Assembly (NCBI RefSeq): GCF_900637665.1
Contig: NZ_LR134386.1
Location: 4,146,501-4,210,500 of the forward strand
Direction of reading: 5' to 3'
DNA from: Chryseobacterium nakagawai
GTDB lineage: Bacteria; Bacteroidota; Bacteroidia; Flavobacteriales; Weeksellaceae
Length of the DNA stretch: 64,000 bases
Part shown: positions 42,917-52,832 of the stretch, one piece after another
How positions within the stretch are numbered: the stretch's first letter is position 1
Layout: each line of letters opens with the position of its first letter
Notes under the pieces: model-generated
The model's input: the letters and a program-made list of their open reading frames with translations, nothing else
Database searches by the model: none
Told to the model about the DNA's origin: nothing
Translations under genes and position numbers: made by a program

Positions 42917-44542
42917 ATGTCAAAAGCAATTTCGCAAGTACCATTAGCGGTAAATGAGCCGGTAAATTCTTATGAACCGGGATCTCCAGAAGTAAAAAGC
43001 CTTATCAACACTTACAAGAAAATGTGGGCTGAGAAGGTTGAAATTCCAATGATTATCAACGGAAAAGAAGTAAAAACTGATAATAAAGTACAACTTCAAT
43101 CTCCTCAGGATCATGCTCACGACTTCGGATTTTATTACCAAGGTGGTATGCAGCATGTGGATGACGCTATCAACGCGGCATTGGCAGCTAAAGAAGCATG
43201 GAATGAGCTAGGTTGGGAACAACGTGCAGCAATTTTCTTAAAGGCAGCTGATCTTTTAGCAGGTCCTTATAGAGATGTAATTAATGCAGCTACGATGATC
43301 GGACAATCTAAAAATGTACACCAGGCTGAAATTGATTCTGCTTGTGAGTTCATCGATTTCTTAAGATTCAATGTTGAATTCATGACAGAAATGTATGCTG
43401 AACAGCCAGTTTCTGACAATGGAATTTGGAACCGTGTAGAATATAGACCATTAGAAGGATTCTGTTTTGCAGTCACTCCATTTAACTTTACAGCGATTTC
43501 CGGAAACCTTCCTACTTGTATGGCAATGTTAGGAAACGTTGTGGTTTGGAAACCTTCTGATAAGCAGGTTTATTCTGCTAAAGTAATCATGGATGTGTTA
43601 ATTGAAGCGGGTCTTCCTGCCGGGGTAATCAACATGATCTTTACAGATGGTAAAGAAACTGCTGAGAAAGTATTGGCTCACAGAGATTTTGCAGGTCTTC
43701 ATTTCACAGGTTCTACAAAGGTATTCCAGGGAATGTGGAAAATGATCGGTGACAATATCCACAACTACAGAACATATCCAAGAATCGTTGGAGAAACAGG
43801 TGGGAAAGACTTTGTAATTGCTCACCCTTCTGCTAACGTAGAAGCTGTAGCTACTGCTTTAGTAAGAGGTTCTTTCGAATACCAAGGACAGAAATGTTCT
43901 GCGGCTTCAAGAGCTTATGTACCTAAGTCACTTTGGGCTGATGTGAAAAAAGTAATGGAAGCTCAGATGGCTACTATTAAAGTTGGTTCTCCTGAAGACA
44001 CTTCTAACTTCGTAAATGCTGTAATCGACAAAAATTCTTTCGAAAAATGTAAAGGATACATCACCAGAGCAAACGAATCTTCTGAAGCTACTGTAGCAAT
44101 CGGTGGAACTTGTGATGATTCTAAAGGATGGTTCGTACACCCAACAGTAATTGAAACTACAAACCCTCAATACGAAAGTATGGTAGAAGAGATTTTCGGC
44201 CCAATCCTTTCTGTATTTGTATATGAAGATCAGGACTGGAAAGAAACTCTTAAATTAGTTGATTCTTCTTCTCCTTATTCATTAACAGGTTCTGTGTTTT
44301 CTCAAGACCGTTATGCAATTGCTGAGGCATATAAAGCTTTAGAAAATGCATCTGGTAACTTCTACATCAACGATAAGCCAACGGGTGCTGTAGTAGGTCA
44401 GCAACCTTTCGGTGGTGGTAGAGCTTCAGGAACTAATGATAAAGCAGGTTCTAAAATGAATCTTCTTAGATGGACATCTGTAAGAAGCATAAAAGAAACT
44501 TTTGTTTCTCCAAAAGACTACAAATATCCATACCTAGGATAA
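42917..44542 (+). CDS. pruA: L-glutamate gamma-semialdehyde dehydrogenase (PruA type)
   Basis: 541 residues, the length of the monofunctional enzyme. The aldehyde dehydrogenase fold shows F-N-F-T-A-I-S-G-N (cofactor region), G-E-T-G-G-K-D and the catalytic Cys in G-Q-K-C-S-A-A-S-R. It oxidises glutamate semialdehyde (from proline via pyrroline-5-carboxylate) to glutamate with NAD+. The gene uses strikingly regular, codon-biased sequence, suggesting high expression. Its own promoter box and terminator make it monocistronic. Confidence 0.95.
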   Translation: MSKAISQVPLAVNEPVNSYEPGSPEVKSLINTYKKMWAEKVEIPMIINGKEVKTDNKVQLQSPQDHAHDFGFYYQGGMQHVDDAINAALAAKEAWNELGWEQRAAIFLKAADLLAGPYRDVINAATMIGQSKNVHQAEIDSACEFIDFLRFNVEFMTEMYAEQPVSDNGIWNRVEYRPLEGFCFAVTPFNFTAISGNLPTCMAMLGNVVVWKPSDKQVYSAKVIMDVLIEAGLPAGVINMIFTDGKETAEKVLAHRDFAGLHFTGSTKVFQGMWKMIGDNIHNYRTYPRIVGETGGKDFVIAHPSANVEAVATALVRGSFEYQGQKCSAASRAYVPKSLWADVKKVMEAQMATIKVGSPEDTSNFVNAVIDKNSFEKCKGYITRANESSEATVAIGGTCDDSKGWFVHPTVIETTNPQYESMVEEIFGPILSVFVYEDQDWKETLKLVDSSSPYSLTGSVFSQDRYAIAEAYKALENASGNFYINDKPTGAVVGQQPFGGGRASGTNDKAGSKMNLLRWTSVRSIKETFVSPKDYKYPYLG

Positions 44543-44595
44543 TCATGAACAATAAATAATGGACAATGAGTAGTTTCTTGTCTGTTTTTCAATAT

Positions 44596-44626
44596 AGCCT
44601 CGGAATTTTAATTCCGGGGCTTTTTT
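44596..44626 (+). terminator. Rho-independent terminator of pruA
   Basis: The 11-bp arms 44596-44606 and 44611-44621 (one G-T pair) have a 4-base loop and end in six T. Confidence 0.9.
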
Positions 44627-44834
44627 ATAGAATAATGAGAGGCACAAGATCCCCTTAATTAGTTGTCATCATAAAAACACTTTATTGCTACTCTCTAATA
44701 ATTTAATACTCCCAACCTCCTCCACTCCTTCTTACCTAACATCTTTTAACAAACTTTACCTATATTTTACGATTTGTCTCACCCCGTTAGGAATAATAGT
44801 TGTTTTTTCATTATAACACCCCAAATAAAATTGT

Positions 44835-45044
44835 ATGAAAAAGTTATTGTTAACAGCTATCGGCATAGGATTATTTGCAGTGAGCTGTGGAACCAAGGAG
44901 TCATCTATGTCTACAAGTAACAAAGATTCAGCTAATACACGGGCTGCATCACCCATTGCTACAGACACAATGACTACAAAAATGACGAATCCGGACAGCA
45001 TGAAGATGAAAAAGGATTCGATGGCAACACCTCCTGCCAAATAG
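44835..45044 (+). CDS. Small Ser/Thr/Met-rich lipoprotein
   Basis: 69 residues. The lipoprotein signal ends in A-V-S-C (Cys19). The remainder has low complexity, rich in Ser, Thr, Lys, Met and Asp (for example D-S-M-K-M-K-K-D-S-M), so it is disordered and surface-anchored or periplasmic. It resembles the second small lipoprotein at 46829 in layout but not closely in sequence. Function unknown. Confidence 0.7.
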   Translation: MKKLLLTAIGIGLFAVSCGTKESSMSTSNKDSANTRAASPIATDTMTTKMTNPDSMKMKKDSMATPPAK

Positions 45045-45071
45045 CATTATATACGTTTAATTTAAAAATGG

Positions 45072-45106
45072 AAAATCTGCAGTTGAAAGCGCTGCAGATT
45101 TTTTTT
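45072..45106 (+). terminator. Rho-independent terminator
   Basis: The 11-bp arms AAAATCTGCAG (45072-45082) and CTGCAGATTTT (45092-45102) are followed by more T. It ends the small lipoprotein gene and faces the convergent serine hydrolase. Confidence 0.85.
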
Positions 45107-45124
45107 ATGAATATTTTCCAGCTG

Positions 45125-46618
45125 CTACTTTATTTTTTTAAATGTTGTACCTCCTTGTATATCCATGATAACCCCGTTTACATTTCCTTTATCATCCAGC
45201 TTGAAATTAAAATCAAAATCAGGATTCATTTGTTGTGGTACTTCTTCTGTTAGTTTTGATGAAAATAAATCATATTGCTGATGAACTAAAATAAATTTAA
45301 ATGTCGGAAAAGTGATATACAGATTGTCTTTCTCTTTTGAAATAATAAAAGTTCCATATTCTTTATTTGAATATTCCCCGCAATATGCCTCTAGATCATG
45401 AGTGGGCTTTTTATTTTCATTCACAGAAGAACTTATATTCTTTTCAGGTTTTAGAATGTCATTCACTTCCATTTCATATGAATAAGGTTTATTATTATCC
45501 AACCCCAGCATCCGAATCGCGACCATATTACCAATCGTACTTGCAATATCTGAATTATGTTGATTACTTAATACAACCAGCCCAAATTTTTCTGCCGGGA
45601 ATAATAAGACCGCCGAACTAAAGCCAGATACCCCTCCAGAATGCCATACTTTATAATGTCCTTTTAAAATTTGGGTAAACCAACCGTATCCATACCCCAG
45701 CAAAAAGTTTTTCTGATCTGAAGTTACAGGCGGAGCTCCATCAATCACAGTTTTAGTACTCATAGCACCCTTAGTATATTTCTTTGAAAGCACAACCTGA
45801 TTTTCAAAAGTTCCGTAATTGAGCCAAAGCCTTATCCAATTTGCCATCTCTGTTGCAGAGCTATTGATTGCTGCTCCGGGTTTATCATTATCAGGTTTTT
45901 GAAATAATACTTTTTCAATGTTTTTTTGATACATTCCGTAGGGATAGGAGAAATCTTTTTGTTTAATCATTTCATCGATCGATGTATTGCTGTTATACAT
46001 ATTTAGAGGAATGAATATTTTTTCTTTCATCAGCTCATCCCAACTTTTATTATTAAGTTGTTCTGCAATAGTCCCTAAAATAATATATCCGAAATTACTG
46101 TATCTCCAGCTATCTTTAGGCTCCCCATTTTCTTTTAAAAAAGAAAGCTTATGCATTAAATCTATACGTTTTACTGAAGGAAAAAATATATAAGTCCCAT
46201 CTACACTTCCCAATCCGCTTGTATGTTCCAGCAAATCTTCAATTGTAATCAAATTATTCATTCTATCCGTAGAAAATGTGAGATATGGAATATATTGAGA
46301 AGGTTTGTCCTGAACAGATATTTTTTTCCCATCTTCCAGCATCCCAATCAGGGCAGATGTAAATGATTTGGTATTGCTTCCGATACCGAAAAGAGTATTA
46401 GGAGTTACCGGGAGTTTATTTTCATAGTCTCTGTAGCCAAACCCTTTAGAGTAAATCATTTTATCATTTTTCACAATAGCAACAGATAATCCTGCCGCTT
46501 TATAATTATATAGAATTTTATTAATTTCTTCATCAAGACCTTTTAAATTTTCTTTCGGCTCCTGACTTAGCATTAAGTTGAAAGACAACAAACTTACGAT
46601 GTACAATACTTTTTCCAT
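45125..46618 (-). CDS. Secreted serine hydrolase, beta-lactamase family
   Basis: 497 residues with a signal peptide (cleavage near M-L-S-Q). S-N-T-K at about 87-90 (SxxK), R-Y-S-N (YxN) and H-S-G-G (HxG) mark a class C beta-lactamase/PBP-type esterase of the periplasm. A C-terminal DUF3471-like beta domain begins after about residue 390 (Y-C-G-E-Y). Unlike the hydrolase at 5114 it has no N-terminal NTF2 domain. Substrate unknown. Confidence 0.88.
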   Translation of the reverse strand: MEKVLYIVSLLSFNLMLSQEPKENLKGLDEEINKILYNYKAAGLSVAIVKNDKMIYSKGFGYRDYENKLPVTPNTLFGIGSNTKSFTSALIGMLEDGKKISVQDKPSQYIPYLTFSTDRMNNLITIEDLLEHTSGLGSVDGTYIFFPSVKRIDLMHKLSFLKENGEPKDSWRYSNFGYIILGTIAEQLNNKSWDELMKEKIFIPLNMYNSNTSIDEMIKQKDFSYPYGMYQKNIEKVLFQKPDNDKPGAAINSSATEMANWIRLWLNYGTFENQVVLSKKYTKGAMSTKTVIDGAPPVTSDQKNFLLGYGYGWFTQILKGHYKVWHSGGVSGFSSAVLLFPAEKFGLVVLSNQHNSDIASTIGNMVAIRMLGLDNNKPYSYEMEVNDILKPEKNISSSVNENKKPTHDLEAYCGEYSNKEYGTFIISKEKDNLYITFPTFKFILVHQQYDLFSSKLTEEVPQQMNPDFDFNFKLDDKGNVNGVIMDIQGGTTFKKIK

Positions 46619-46794
46619 ACTTTTTATTTTTAATACAAAATAGAGATAGGTTGAATGACAAATTTCCAGTCATTTTCATTTCTCAGTGATATTGGCGATT
46701 CTATAATAAGTAACAATATTTTCTTTTTTATTACATTAAAAATAATTTTATTTGAATATGTAACCTATTATTAATAGAAATATCAATATTTTAC

Positions 46795-46802
46795 TATATT
46801 TG
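46795..46802 (+). promoter_or_regulatory. -7 promoter box TATATTTG
   Basis: A perfect TAnnTTTG match 26 bases before the ATG at 46829, with only TTA at the -33 position. Confidence 0.5.
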
Positions 46803-46828
46803 ACATTAATAAACATCAAAAAAATATT

Positions 46829-47038
46829 ATGAAAAAATTATGGCTAGGAGCAGTTCTTGGGCTTCTTTTCCTTGGAAGCTGTGCTCAAAACAAAGAAAAA
46901 AGAGAGGAGTTTAAAGCAGCTCATGACAAAGACTCCTTAAGAAACAGAATGGGCGATTCTGCAGTAGCTAATTCTGAACCGGCACCGGCTGCTCCAGATA
47001 CTTCAAAAATCAAAACCGACACTTCAAAAGTGAAATAA
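46829..47038 (+). CDS. Small Asp/Lys/Pro-rich lipoprotein
   Basis: 69 residues. The lipobox L-G-S-C (Cys18) is followed by charged helix-like residues and an Ala/Pro/Asp tail ending with two D-T-S-K repeats. It is disordered and lipid-anchored, the same length and general form as the lipoprotein at 44835. Function unknown. Confidence 0.7.
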   Translation: MKKLWLGAVLGLLFLGSCAQNKEKREEFKAAHDKDSLRNRMGDSAVANSEPAPAAPDTSKIKTDTSKVK

Positions 47039-47426
47039 AATCGCAAATCCACAGAATATCTGTGGACTTGCACTTAAAAAAACTTGACTGAAAAAAAACC
47101 GGGCAATCAACCCCGATTATCCTGTATAATCATATTCTAATCAGAATATTTTTTGCAAATGAAAAGAGGAACCGTAGTTATTTCATGAAAAACGAAATAT
47201 ATACGCGTTCCATATCTAAAGTTTCATGGTTTGTTTTTTGTGGAAGAGTATTATTTTATTTCAAGAAAAAACATTTCCTTCGAAAATAAAATAGATAAGA
47301 TATAATATGATTGTGGTCATTCCCTTAACACTGTTGCAAAGATAGGATTGCAGCACTCTTACAAAAAACAATAGGTTATCCATTTTCATGAAAATGGCAA
47401 GACAGAATATTGAAAGCTATTTATTT
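47039..47426. other. Gap with palindromes, no gene seen
   Basis: 388 bases. TCCACAG/CTGTGGA arms at 47048-47054 and 47060-47066 form a weak hairpin after the small lipoprotein, without a good T run. An 18-bp perfect palindrome CCATTTTCATGAAAATGG lies at 47380-47397, and a similar CGTTTTCGCGAAAA string lies at the 3' end of the next gene. No open frame of useful length was seen. Confidence 0.5.
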
Positions 47427-49052
47427 TTAATCGTTTTCGCGAAAATGGACATCTTTATCTAACTGGTTTTCAATATCAAGATGTTTAATATAAGCTGAAG
47501 GTGAGAAATCTGTAACAGCTTTGAATACAGCAGCAAATTTACTGTGTGAAGAAAAGCCACACTCATCTGCAAGAATGCTTATTTTATATTGCCTGTACTT
47601 TTCATCATTGATAAGTTTATCTACAATGTAATTGATTCTTAGCCTGTTGATATAGGTTTTAAAGTCTGCAGTCTTGTGCTGATTAATTACATAAGATAGA
47701 TATTTGGTATTCGTATTCAATTCTCCTGCTAAAAATGAAAGTGACATTCCTTTATTGTTATAAAGGTCACCTTTCTCAAATTCATCAAGAAGCTCAAGCA
47801 GTTTCGTTTCAGTTTCGGAAGTCATTAAAGAATCATTTCTCTTTCGAGCTGCTTCAGAGTCCTTCTCTTCTATTTCTTCTACAGATATATTTGAAAATTC
47901 AGAATTTAAAGGTTGTCTTAATAAAGGTCCCTTGTAACTGTTGCCTACATTCATTTGAGTCCTTATAATATTTCTCAACTTTGTAAACTGTCTTTTCTGT
48001 CTTGTTCTAAAAAAGATAATTAAACCTACCAAAGAAACAAATAATATAATAATGGCGACATTTTTAGCGACATTCATCTGTCCGTTTCCTTTATTAATTT
48101 TGGGTATTACATCTTTAGTTTTTGCAGTAACCCCTTGAGTACGGGCTGCAATACTGTCATAGGCTCTCACATACTTAACCGCATATAGAGAGGCTTTAAA
48201 ATTATCTCCTATTCCTTCATAATAATCATTGATATTGGAATAAACAACTTTTTTAAGCTTTAGACTTCGGGACGTATCAGCAATTTTCTCGGCCTTTTTC
48301 AGATATAATTCTGCATCTTTCCAGTTCTTTTGTTTTATCCGAATTCCTCCCAATCCGTTATAAACCAGTCCCAGGGTGCAGCTTCCTGCTTTAAGTAAGT
48401 CTTCAGCTTTCCTATAATAACCTTCGGAAACAGCATAATCATTAAGCCTAAAGTAAACATCTCCCAACAGTTGATAAGAAGCAGCCTGAGTTCTGTCTTC
48501 ATTTTGGCTGTTTATTTTTTCAAAGTTTTTCAGAGAAAATTCGATGTATTGTATTGCATTTGCATAGTTACCCGCTTCCATTTCATAGAAGGCCATCTCC
48601 TGGTTCAACAGTCCCTCGGCTTCGTTACTATTTTGAAAACCTGAAATTTGCCTGGATGCCCCAAGTCCTTTAATAATATATTTTTTAGATCTTTCGTATA
48701 ACCCTACCTGTCTATATTGTCTCGCTAGTAATCTGCATACCCGGGCCATCCATTCTGTATCGTTAGTCTGCTCAATTAAAGAATGGGCATTTTCACTATA
48801 ACATATTGCTTTTTTAATATCTCCCCCATGGTGGTAAAGATCTGAAGACAGCATGAGACTTTTTACTTTTTCTAACGGGTGATGAGCCACCAAATAAAGG
48901 GAATCAGCCGTTTTGATTGCCTTGGGTAGATCTTTATAGGCTGTGATAGAGGAAGTCCTTTCGCACACCTGATCGAAGTCGTTTTTTTTCTGGGCAGATA
49001 TAGAGATTGCTGTAAACAGCAAGAACAAAAGTTTCAATAGATTATTAGACAT
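47427..49052 (-). CDS. TPR-containing membrane regulator with AraC-type DNA-binding domain
   Basis: 541 residues. A signal peptide (about 1-20) is followed by TPR-like helical repeats to about residue 300 in the periplasm, one transmembrane helix at about 330-350, a basic linker, and a cytoplasmic AraC-type double helix-turn-helix at about 430-535 (I-S-I-L-A-D-E-C-G-F-S-S-H-S-K-F, then A-V-F-K-A-V-T-D-F-S-P-S-A-Y). A periplasmic sensor joined across the membrane to a DNA-binding domain is a familiar Bacteroidota arrangement. Targets unknown. Confidence 0.88.
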   Translation of the reverse strand: MSNNLLKLLFLLFTAISISAQKKNDFDQVCERTSSITAYKDLPKAIKTADSLYLVAHHPLEKVKSLMLSSDLYHHGGDIKKAICYSENAHSLIEQTNDTEWMARVCRLLARQYRQVGLYERSKKYIIKGLGASRQISGFQNSNEAEGLLNQEMAFYEMEAGNYANAIQYIEFSLKNFEKINSQNEDRTQAASYQLLGDVYFRLNDYAVSEGYYRKAEDLLKAGSCTLGLVYNGLGGIRIKQKNWKDAELYLKKAEKIADTSRSLKLKKVVYSNINDYYEGIGDNFKASLYAVKYVRAYDSIAARTQGVTAKTKDVIPKINKGNGQMNVAKNVAIIILFVSLVGLIIFFRTRQKRQFTKLRNIIRTQMNVGNSYKGPLLRQPLNSEFSNISVEEIEEKDSEAARKRNDSLMTSETETKLLELLDEFEKGDLYNNKGMSLSFLAGELNTNTKYLSYVINQHKTADFKTYINRLRINYIVDKLINDEKYRQYKISILADECGFSSHSKFAAVFKAVTDFSPSAYIKHLDIENQLDKDVHFREND

Positions 49053-49318
49053 AAAAAAACAAATTATTATTCTTATAATAATTCATCATTTTCTCACGGG
49101 TGTCTTTTTGTTTTTTACAAAATTAGTAATATTTTACTCTTTATTAAAACATTCTGCTGAAATTTAATTGTTTAACTAAAAAAACCATTTACATTAATTT
49201 TAATAATAAGCACGAAACAATATATGTTTATCTTTCATATAAGCCTATATCTGTATTAAAAATAAAGTTCTTCAATAATTATTTTCAATGTGACTAACTT
49301 AAATGTCATCATATTTAT

Positions 49319-49326
49319 TACATTTG
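49319..49326 (+). promoter_or_regulatory. -7 promoter box TACATTTG for the thioredoxin-fold gene
   Basis: A perfect TAnnTTTG match 21 bases before the ATG at 49347. It lies downstream of the alternative GTG at 49290, which supports the later start. Confidence 0.6.
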
Positions 49327-49346
49327 CAGGAAACAAAACGTTTTTT

Positions 49347-50507
49347 ATGAAAAAAATAGCAATACTTTCTACTCTATTTATAGCTGCATTTGCATGGGCA
49401 CAAGGAATCAAATTTGAAGATAGCAACTTTACCTCTATCCTAGCCAAAGCTAAAAAAGAAAACAAATTAATCTTTGTAGATGCTTACGCATCATGGTGCG
49501 GGCCATGTAAACTGATGGTAAAAAACATTTTCCCTTTGAAAAATGTGGGGGATTATTACAATTCTCATTTTATCAATGCTAAAATTGATATGGAAAAAGG
49601 GGAAGGAATAGAACTGGCAAAGAAATACAACGTAAAGGCATTCCCAACCTATTTATTTATTGACGGAAATGGTGAAGCTGTACACAGAACATTAGGATAT
49701 GTAGAAGAAAAAGACTTCATCCAATTTGCTATGGATGCTGGTGACCCCAATAAAAGACTTACTGCTTTAAAACAACAATTTGAAAAAGGAGAAAAAGAGC
49801 CAGGATTTTTAAAAAACCTTGCAGAGCTTACCGTTTATAATGACGGAGAGTTTGCTGAAAAGGTATTGAACCGTTATTTTCAGGTGAAACCTATAATGGA
49901 TGAAGAAGATGCCCAGCTACTTATTTCGGGAATACAAACAACGGAAAGCCCTTTATACAAAATTTTTCAGGATAAAAAAGAAGAAATGGTGAAACTTTTC
50001 CCTGATGACAGGTATGAAAGATTTAACCAAAACTTTCAAATGAGTACCATCACTAAAAAGGCTTATAATCCTGATACTAAAACTTGGGATGACCAATACT
50101 TTATCACAGAAGTTCAGAAATTCGTAAGCAAAGAAAATGCAGAGAAGTTATTAAAAAAACTAAAAGCCAGCAGAGCTTTAAAAAACAAAGATATTGCCCT
50201 TTTTGAGAAGTTGACTTTAGAGGTATATCAGGATTATTCTAAAGCAAACGGTACAGAATTAAATTCTGCAGCCTGGAATTTCTTTGAAAATGTAAGTAAT
50301 AAAACATCTTTGGAAAAAGCTATTGCATGGGGCCAGGAATCTATAAAAAAAGGACAGAGTTATGCCAACACAGACACATTGGCTAATCTTTATAATAAGA
50401 TTGGTGATAAAAAAAATGCAAAGATGTGGGCTGAAAAATCCATTGAATTAGCAAAAAGTGAAGGACAGGATTCTTCTGATACTGAGAAATTATTGAAAAG
50501 CCTTTAA
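49347..50507 (+). CDS. Secreted thioredoxin-fold protein
   Basis: 386 residues from the ATG at 49347, which begins a signal peptide (cleavage near A-W-A-Q). Residues about 25-140 are a thioredoxin domain with the active site W-C-G-P-C at 50-54 and cis-Pro in A-F-P-T-Y. The remaining 240 residues are helical (TPR-like), including A-N-T-D-T-L-A-N-L-Y-N-K-I-G-D-K. It probably acts as a periplasmic disulfide reductase or oxidase. Terminated by the hairpin at 50525. Confidence 0.92.
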   Translation: MKKIAILSTLFIAAFAWAQGIKFEDSNFTSILAKAKKENKLIFVDAYASWCGPCKLMVKNIFPLKNVGDYYNSHFINAKIDMEKGEGIELAKKYNVKAFPTYLFIDGNGEAVHRTLGYVEEKDFIQFAMDAGDPNKRLTALKQQFEKGEKEPGFLKNLAELTVYNDGEFAEKVLNRYFQVKPIMDEEDAQLLISGIQTTESPLYKIFQDKKEEMVKLFPDDRYERFNQNFQMSTITKKAYNPDTKTWDDQYFITEVQKFVSKENAEKLLKKLKASRALKNKDIALFEKLTLEVYQDYSKANGTELNSAAWNFFENVSNKTSLEKAIAWGQESIKKGQSYANTDTLANLYNKIGDKKNAKMWAEKSIELAKSEGQDSSDTEKLLKSL

Positions 50508-50524
50508 TTTACAGGCAAAAACAT

Positions 50525-50553
50525 AAAAAACCGCAGAATATTCTGCGGTTTTT
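50525..50553. terminator. Bidirectional terminator between convergent genes
   Basis: The perfect 10-bp arms AACCGCAGAA (50529-50538) and TTCTGCGGTT (50541-50550) have an A run on the left and a T run on the right, so it can stop both the thioredoxin-fold and fabH transcripts. Confidence 0.85.
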
Positions 50554-50610
50554 ATTTTCTATAGGCTTTAATTCCAACAAATTTTCGATTTGTTACAGCC
50601 TTTCATTTGA

Positions 50611-51633
50611 CTAATATTCAAAAAGAACACTTCCCCAGGTAAACCCGCTACCGAAAGCTGAAAGAAGTACCAAATCTCCTCTTTTGATTTTTCCCTGTTC
50701 AATGGCTTCACTCAATGCGATTGGAATAGAAGCCGCAGTTGTATTTCCGTATTTCTGAATGTTGTTGAATACTTTATCATCGGGTAATCCAAACTTTTGC
50801 TGAACAAACTGAGCAATTCTAAGATTAGCCTGGTGAGGAATAAACATATCAAGATCTTCAATTGTTTTTCCCGCTTTGTTCAAAGCCTCCATCATGGTTT
50901 CTGGGAATCTTGTTACCGCATGTTTGAAGACAAAGTTTCCATTCATGATAGGATATACTTCCTTATCTGTTACATTTTCCGGTTCTTTTCTCATCCTGTC
51001 ACTCCATCCGAACTTAGAACCTGGAAACTGCGTACATAATTCATCTGCATATTTACCTTCAGAATGCATATTTACCGCTAAAATATCTCCTGCATTTTCA
51101 TCTTCAGTTGCCGAAAGCACAACAGCTCCTGCCCCGTCTCCAAAAATAACAGAAACGCCTCTTCCTTCATCAGAAAAATCTAATCCGAAGGAATGAACTT
51201 CTGCCCCTACAACAAGAATATTTTTATAGGTACCTGACTTAATAAAAGCATTGGCAACGCTCATAGAATATACAAACCCTGAGCACTGGTTTCTTACATC
51301 TAATGCTCCGATGGTATCACATCCCAGCATATCCTGAAGTAAAACTCCACATCCTGGAAAATAATAATCCGGTGAAAGGGTTGCAAAAACAATATAGTCA
51401 ATATCTTTAGCTGTTAAACCTGCTTTTTCAATGGCTTTTTCTGATGCTTTGAAGCCCAGATAAGCAGCGGTTTCCTGAGAATCATTTCTGTTTTTTCTGT
51501 GTCTTCGTTCCTTGATGCCTGTTCTCTCCGTAATCCATTCATCATTGGTAGTCATTAATTTGGCTAGATCATCATTTGTAACAACGTTATCTGGAACATA
51601 AAATCCCACACCTTTTATTGTACTTTTAATCAT
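50611..51633 (-). CDS. fabH: 3-oxoacyl-ACP synthase III
   Basis: 340 residues. The thiolase-fold condensing enzyme has Cys117 in R-N-Q-C-S-G, His in I-P-H-Q-A-N and Asn in G-N-T-T-A-A-S-I-P, the complete Cys-His-Asn triad. It starts fatty acid synthesis by joining acetyl- or branched acyl-CoA to malonyl-ACP. The genome may carry other copies, as is common in the group. A TATCTTTG box lies upstream on the minus strand. Confidence 0.95.
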   Translation of the reverse strand: MIKSTIKGVGFYVPDNVVTNDDLAKLMTTNDEWITERTGIKERRHRKNRNDSQETAAYLGFKASEKAIEKAGLTAKDIDYIVFATLSPDYYFPGCGVLLQDMLGCDTIGALDVRNQCSGFVYSMSVANAFIKSGTYKNILVVGAEVHSFGLDFSDEGRGVSVIFGDGAGAVVLSATEDENAGDILAVNMHSEGKYADELCTQFPGSKFGWSDRMRKEPENVTDKEVYPIMNGNFVFKHAVTRFPETMMEALNKAGKTIEDLDMFIPHQANLRIAQFVQQKFGLPDDKVFNNIQKYGNTTAASIPIALSEAIEQGKIKRGDLVLLSAFGSGFTWGSVLFEY

Positions 51634-51651
51634 ATAGTTTTATAATTTTGG

Positions 51652-51659
51652 CAAAGATA
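51652..51659 (-). promoter_or_regulatory. -7 promoter box TATCTTTG for fabH
   Basis: A perfect TAnnTTTG match on the minus strand, 18 bases before the ATG at 51633. Confidence 0.55.
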
Positions 51660-51705
51660 AACTTATTTAAAACATAGTATTTCAAAATATTAGTATTTTT
51701 ACTTT

Positions 51706-52605
51706 ATGCCAATTGATACAATATACAGAAGCACCCACTGCGAATGGGTAGATGTAGAGGCTCCTACTGCGGAAGACCTGAAATTCCTTCATGAACGATA
51801 CGAAATCAACAATCTTCTCCTTGAAGATACTATAGACCCTAATCACCTTCCCAAATATGAAGAAGATGGAAATGTAAAGTTTTTTCTCCTCCGAGAAAGT
51901 ACAGAACTAGAAAGAAAAAACCTGAACACCATTAGCGATATCAGTACAAAAATCGCAATTTTTATTCTGGATAAAACCATTATCACTATCCACAGAATGA
52001 AAACCAGAAGTATTTCTGAAACGAAAAAAAAGCTAACACTTACACAAGAGGAAGTAAGCCCGCAGAAAGTAGCTTTAATGATCGCTATATTAATTATGAA
52101 AAGCTTCGATGATGAATCCATAAGCTTACTGGAAACAATGGATAATATTGAGAATGAAATTTTCCTTAAAAATACCAACCATACCAGCCAGATCCGAAGA
52201 CTGTACAAACTGAAAAGAAAATCCGGGCTCAATTCGCGGGTTTTAGTGATTTCTACAGATGCCATCGACAAGTTTAAATTATTGAATCTTCAGGATTCTG
52301 AAATTGTGGATTTAAAGGATAAACATAAGGATGTCGTTGCCGATTTTGATCATCTGAACATCCAGATTACCAACCTTATTTCGATGTTTTTGGCCCTTTC
52401 GGACCAGAAAGCCAACCAGGTGATGAAGGTTTTGGCTATTTATTCGGTATATTTCTTACCTATCACCTTTATTGCCGGAGTGTATGGGATGAATTTTGAT
52501 AATATGCCTGAGCTTCACCATAAATATGGGTATTATTTTACCTTGGGAGGCATGGCATTGGTTGTCATCAGTACGTTTATCTATGTGAGACGTAGACAGT
52601 GGTAA
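51706..52605 (+). CDS. CorA-family divalent cation transporter
   Basis: 299 residues. A cytosolic alpha/beta region and long helix precede two C-terminal transmembrane helices (about 238-258 and 272-292), joined by the signature Y-G-M-N-F (CorA GMN motif). Members form pentameric Mg2+ (or Co2+/Ni2+/Zn2+) channels in the inner membrane. Divergent from fabH with 72 bases between. Length is typical. Confidence 0.93.
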   Translation: MPIDTIYRSTHCEWVDVEAPTAEDLKFLHERYEINNLLLEDTIDPNHLPKYEEDGNVKFFLLRESTELERKNLNTISDISTKIAIFILDKTIITIHRMKTRSISETKKKLTLTQEEVSPQKVALMIAILIMKSFDDESISLLETMDNIENEIFLKNTNHTSQIRRLYKLKRKSGLNSRVLVISTDAIDKFKLLNLQDSEIVDLKDKHKDVVADFDHLNIQITNLISMFLALSDQKANQVMKVLAIYSVYFLPITFIAGVYGMNFDNMPELHHKYGYYFTLGGMALVVISTFIYVRRRQW

Positions 52606-52832
52606 TGCTAACGGTGTATCTATGTTTCTTGCAGATTACGTGGATGATTATGGAAATCAACTTGAACCGTGAGGTTCTTATTTGGTGGAATATCGGATTT
52701 TTGTTCTTGCAATAAATCTATTATATACATAAAACAGTCTTATGGTTTGTAAATAAACAGTAATTTAGAGACTGTTTCATCTACGGTTCGCTATGACCTC
52801 AACAAAATATTGCGACCAGAAAACCAGAGACC

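Noticed and set aside
5114..46618. Calling the two serine hydrolases antibiotic-resistance beta-lactamases
   Set aside because: The SxxK, YxN-like and HxG motifs are shared by a broad esterase/peptidase family; the sequences give no sign of a true resistance enzyme.
47185..47289. 34-codon frame starting M-K-N-E-I in the gap before the TPR regulator
   Set aside because: Too short and without any supporting signal.
49290..49346. Upstream GTG start for the thioredoxin-fold gene
   Set aside because: It lies before a perfect -7 promoter box and would hide the signal peptide behind 19 extra residues.
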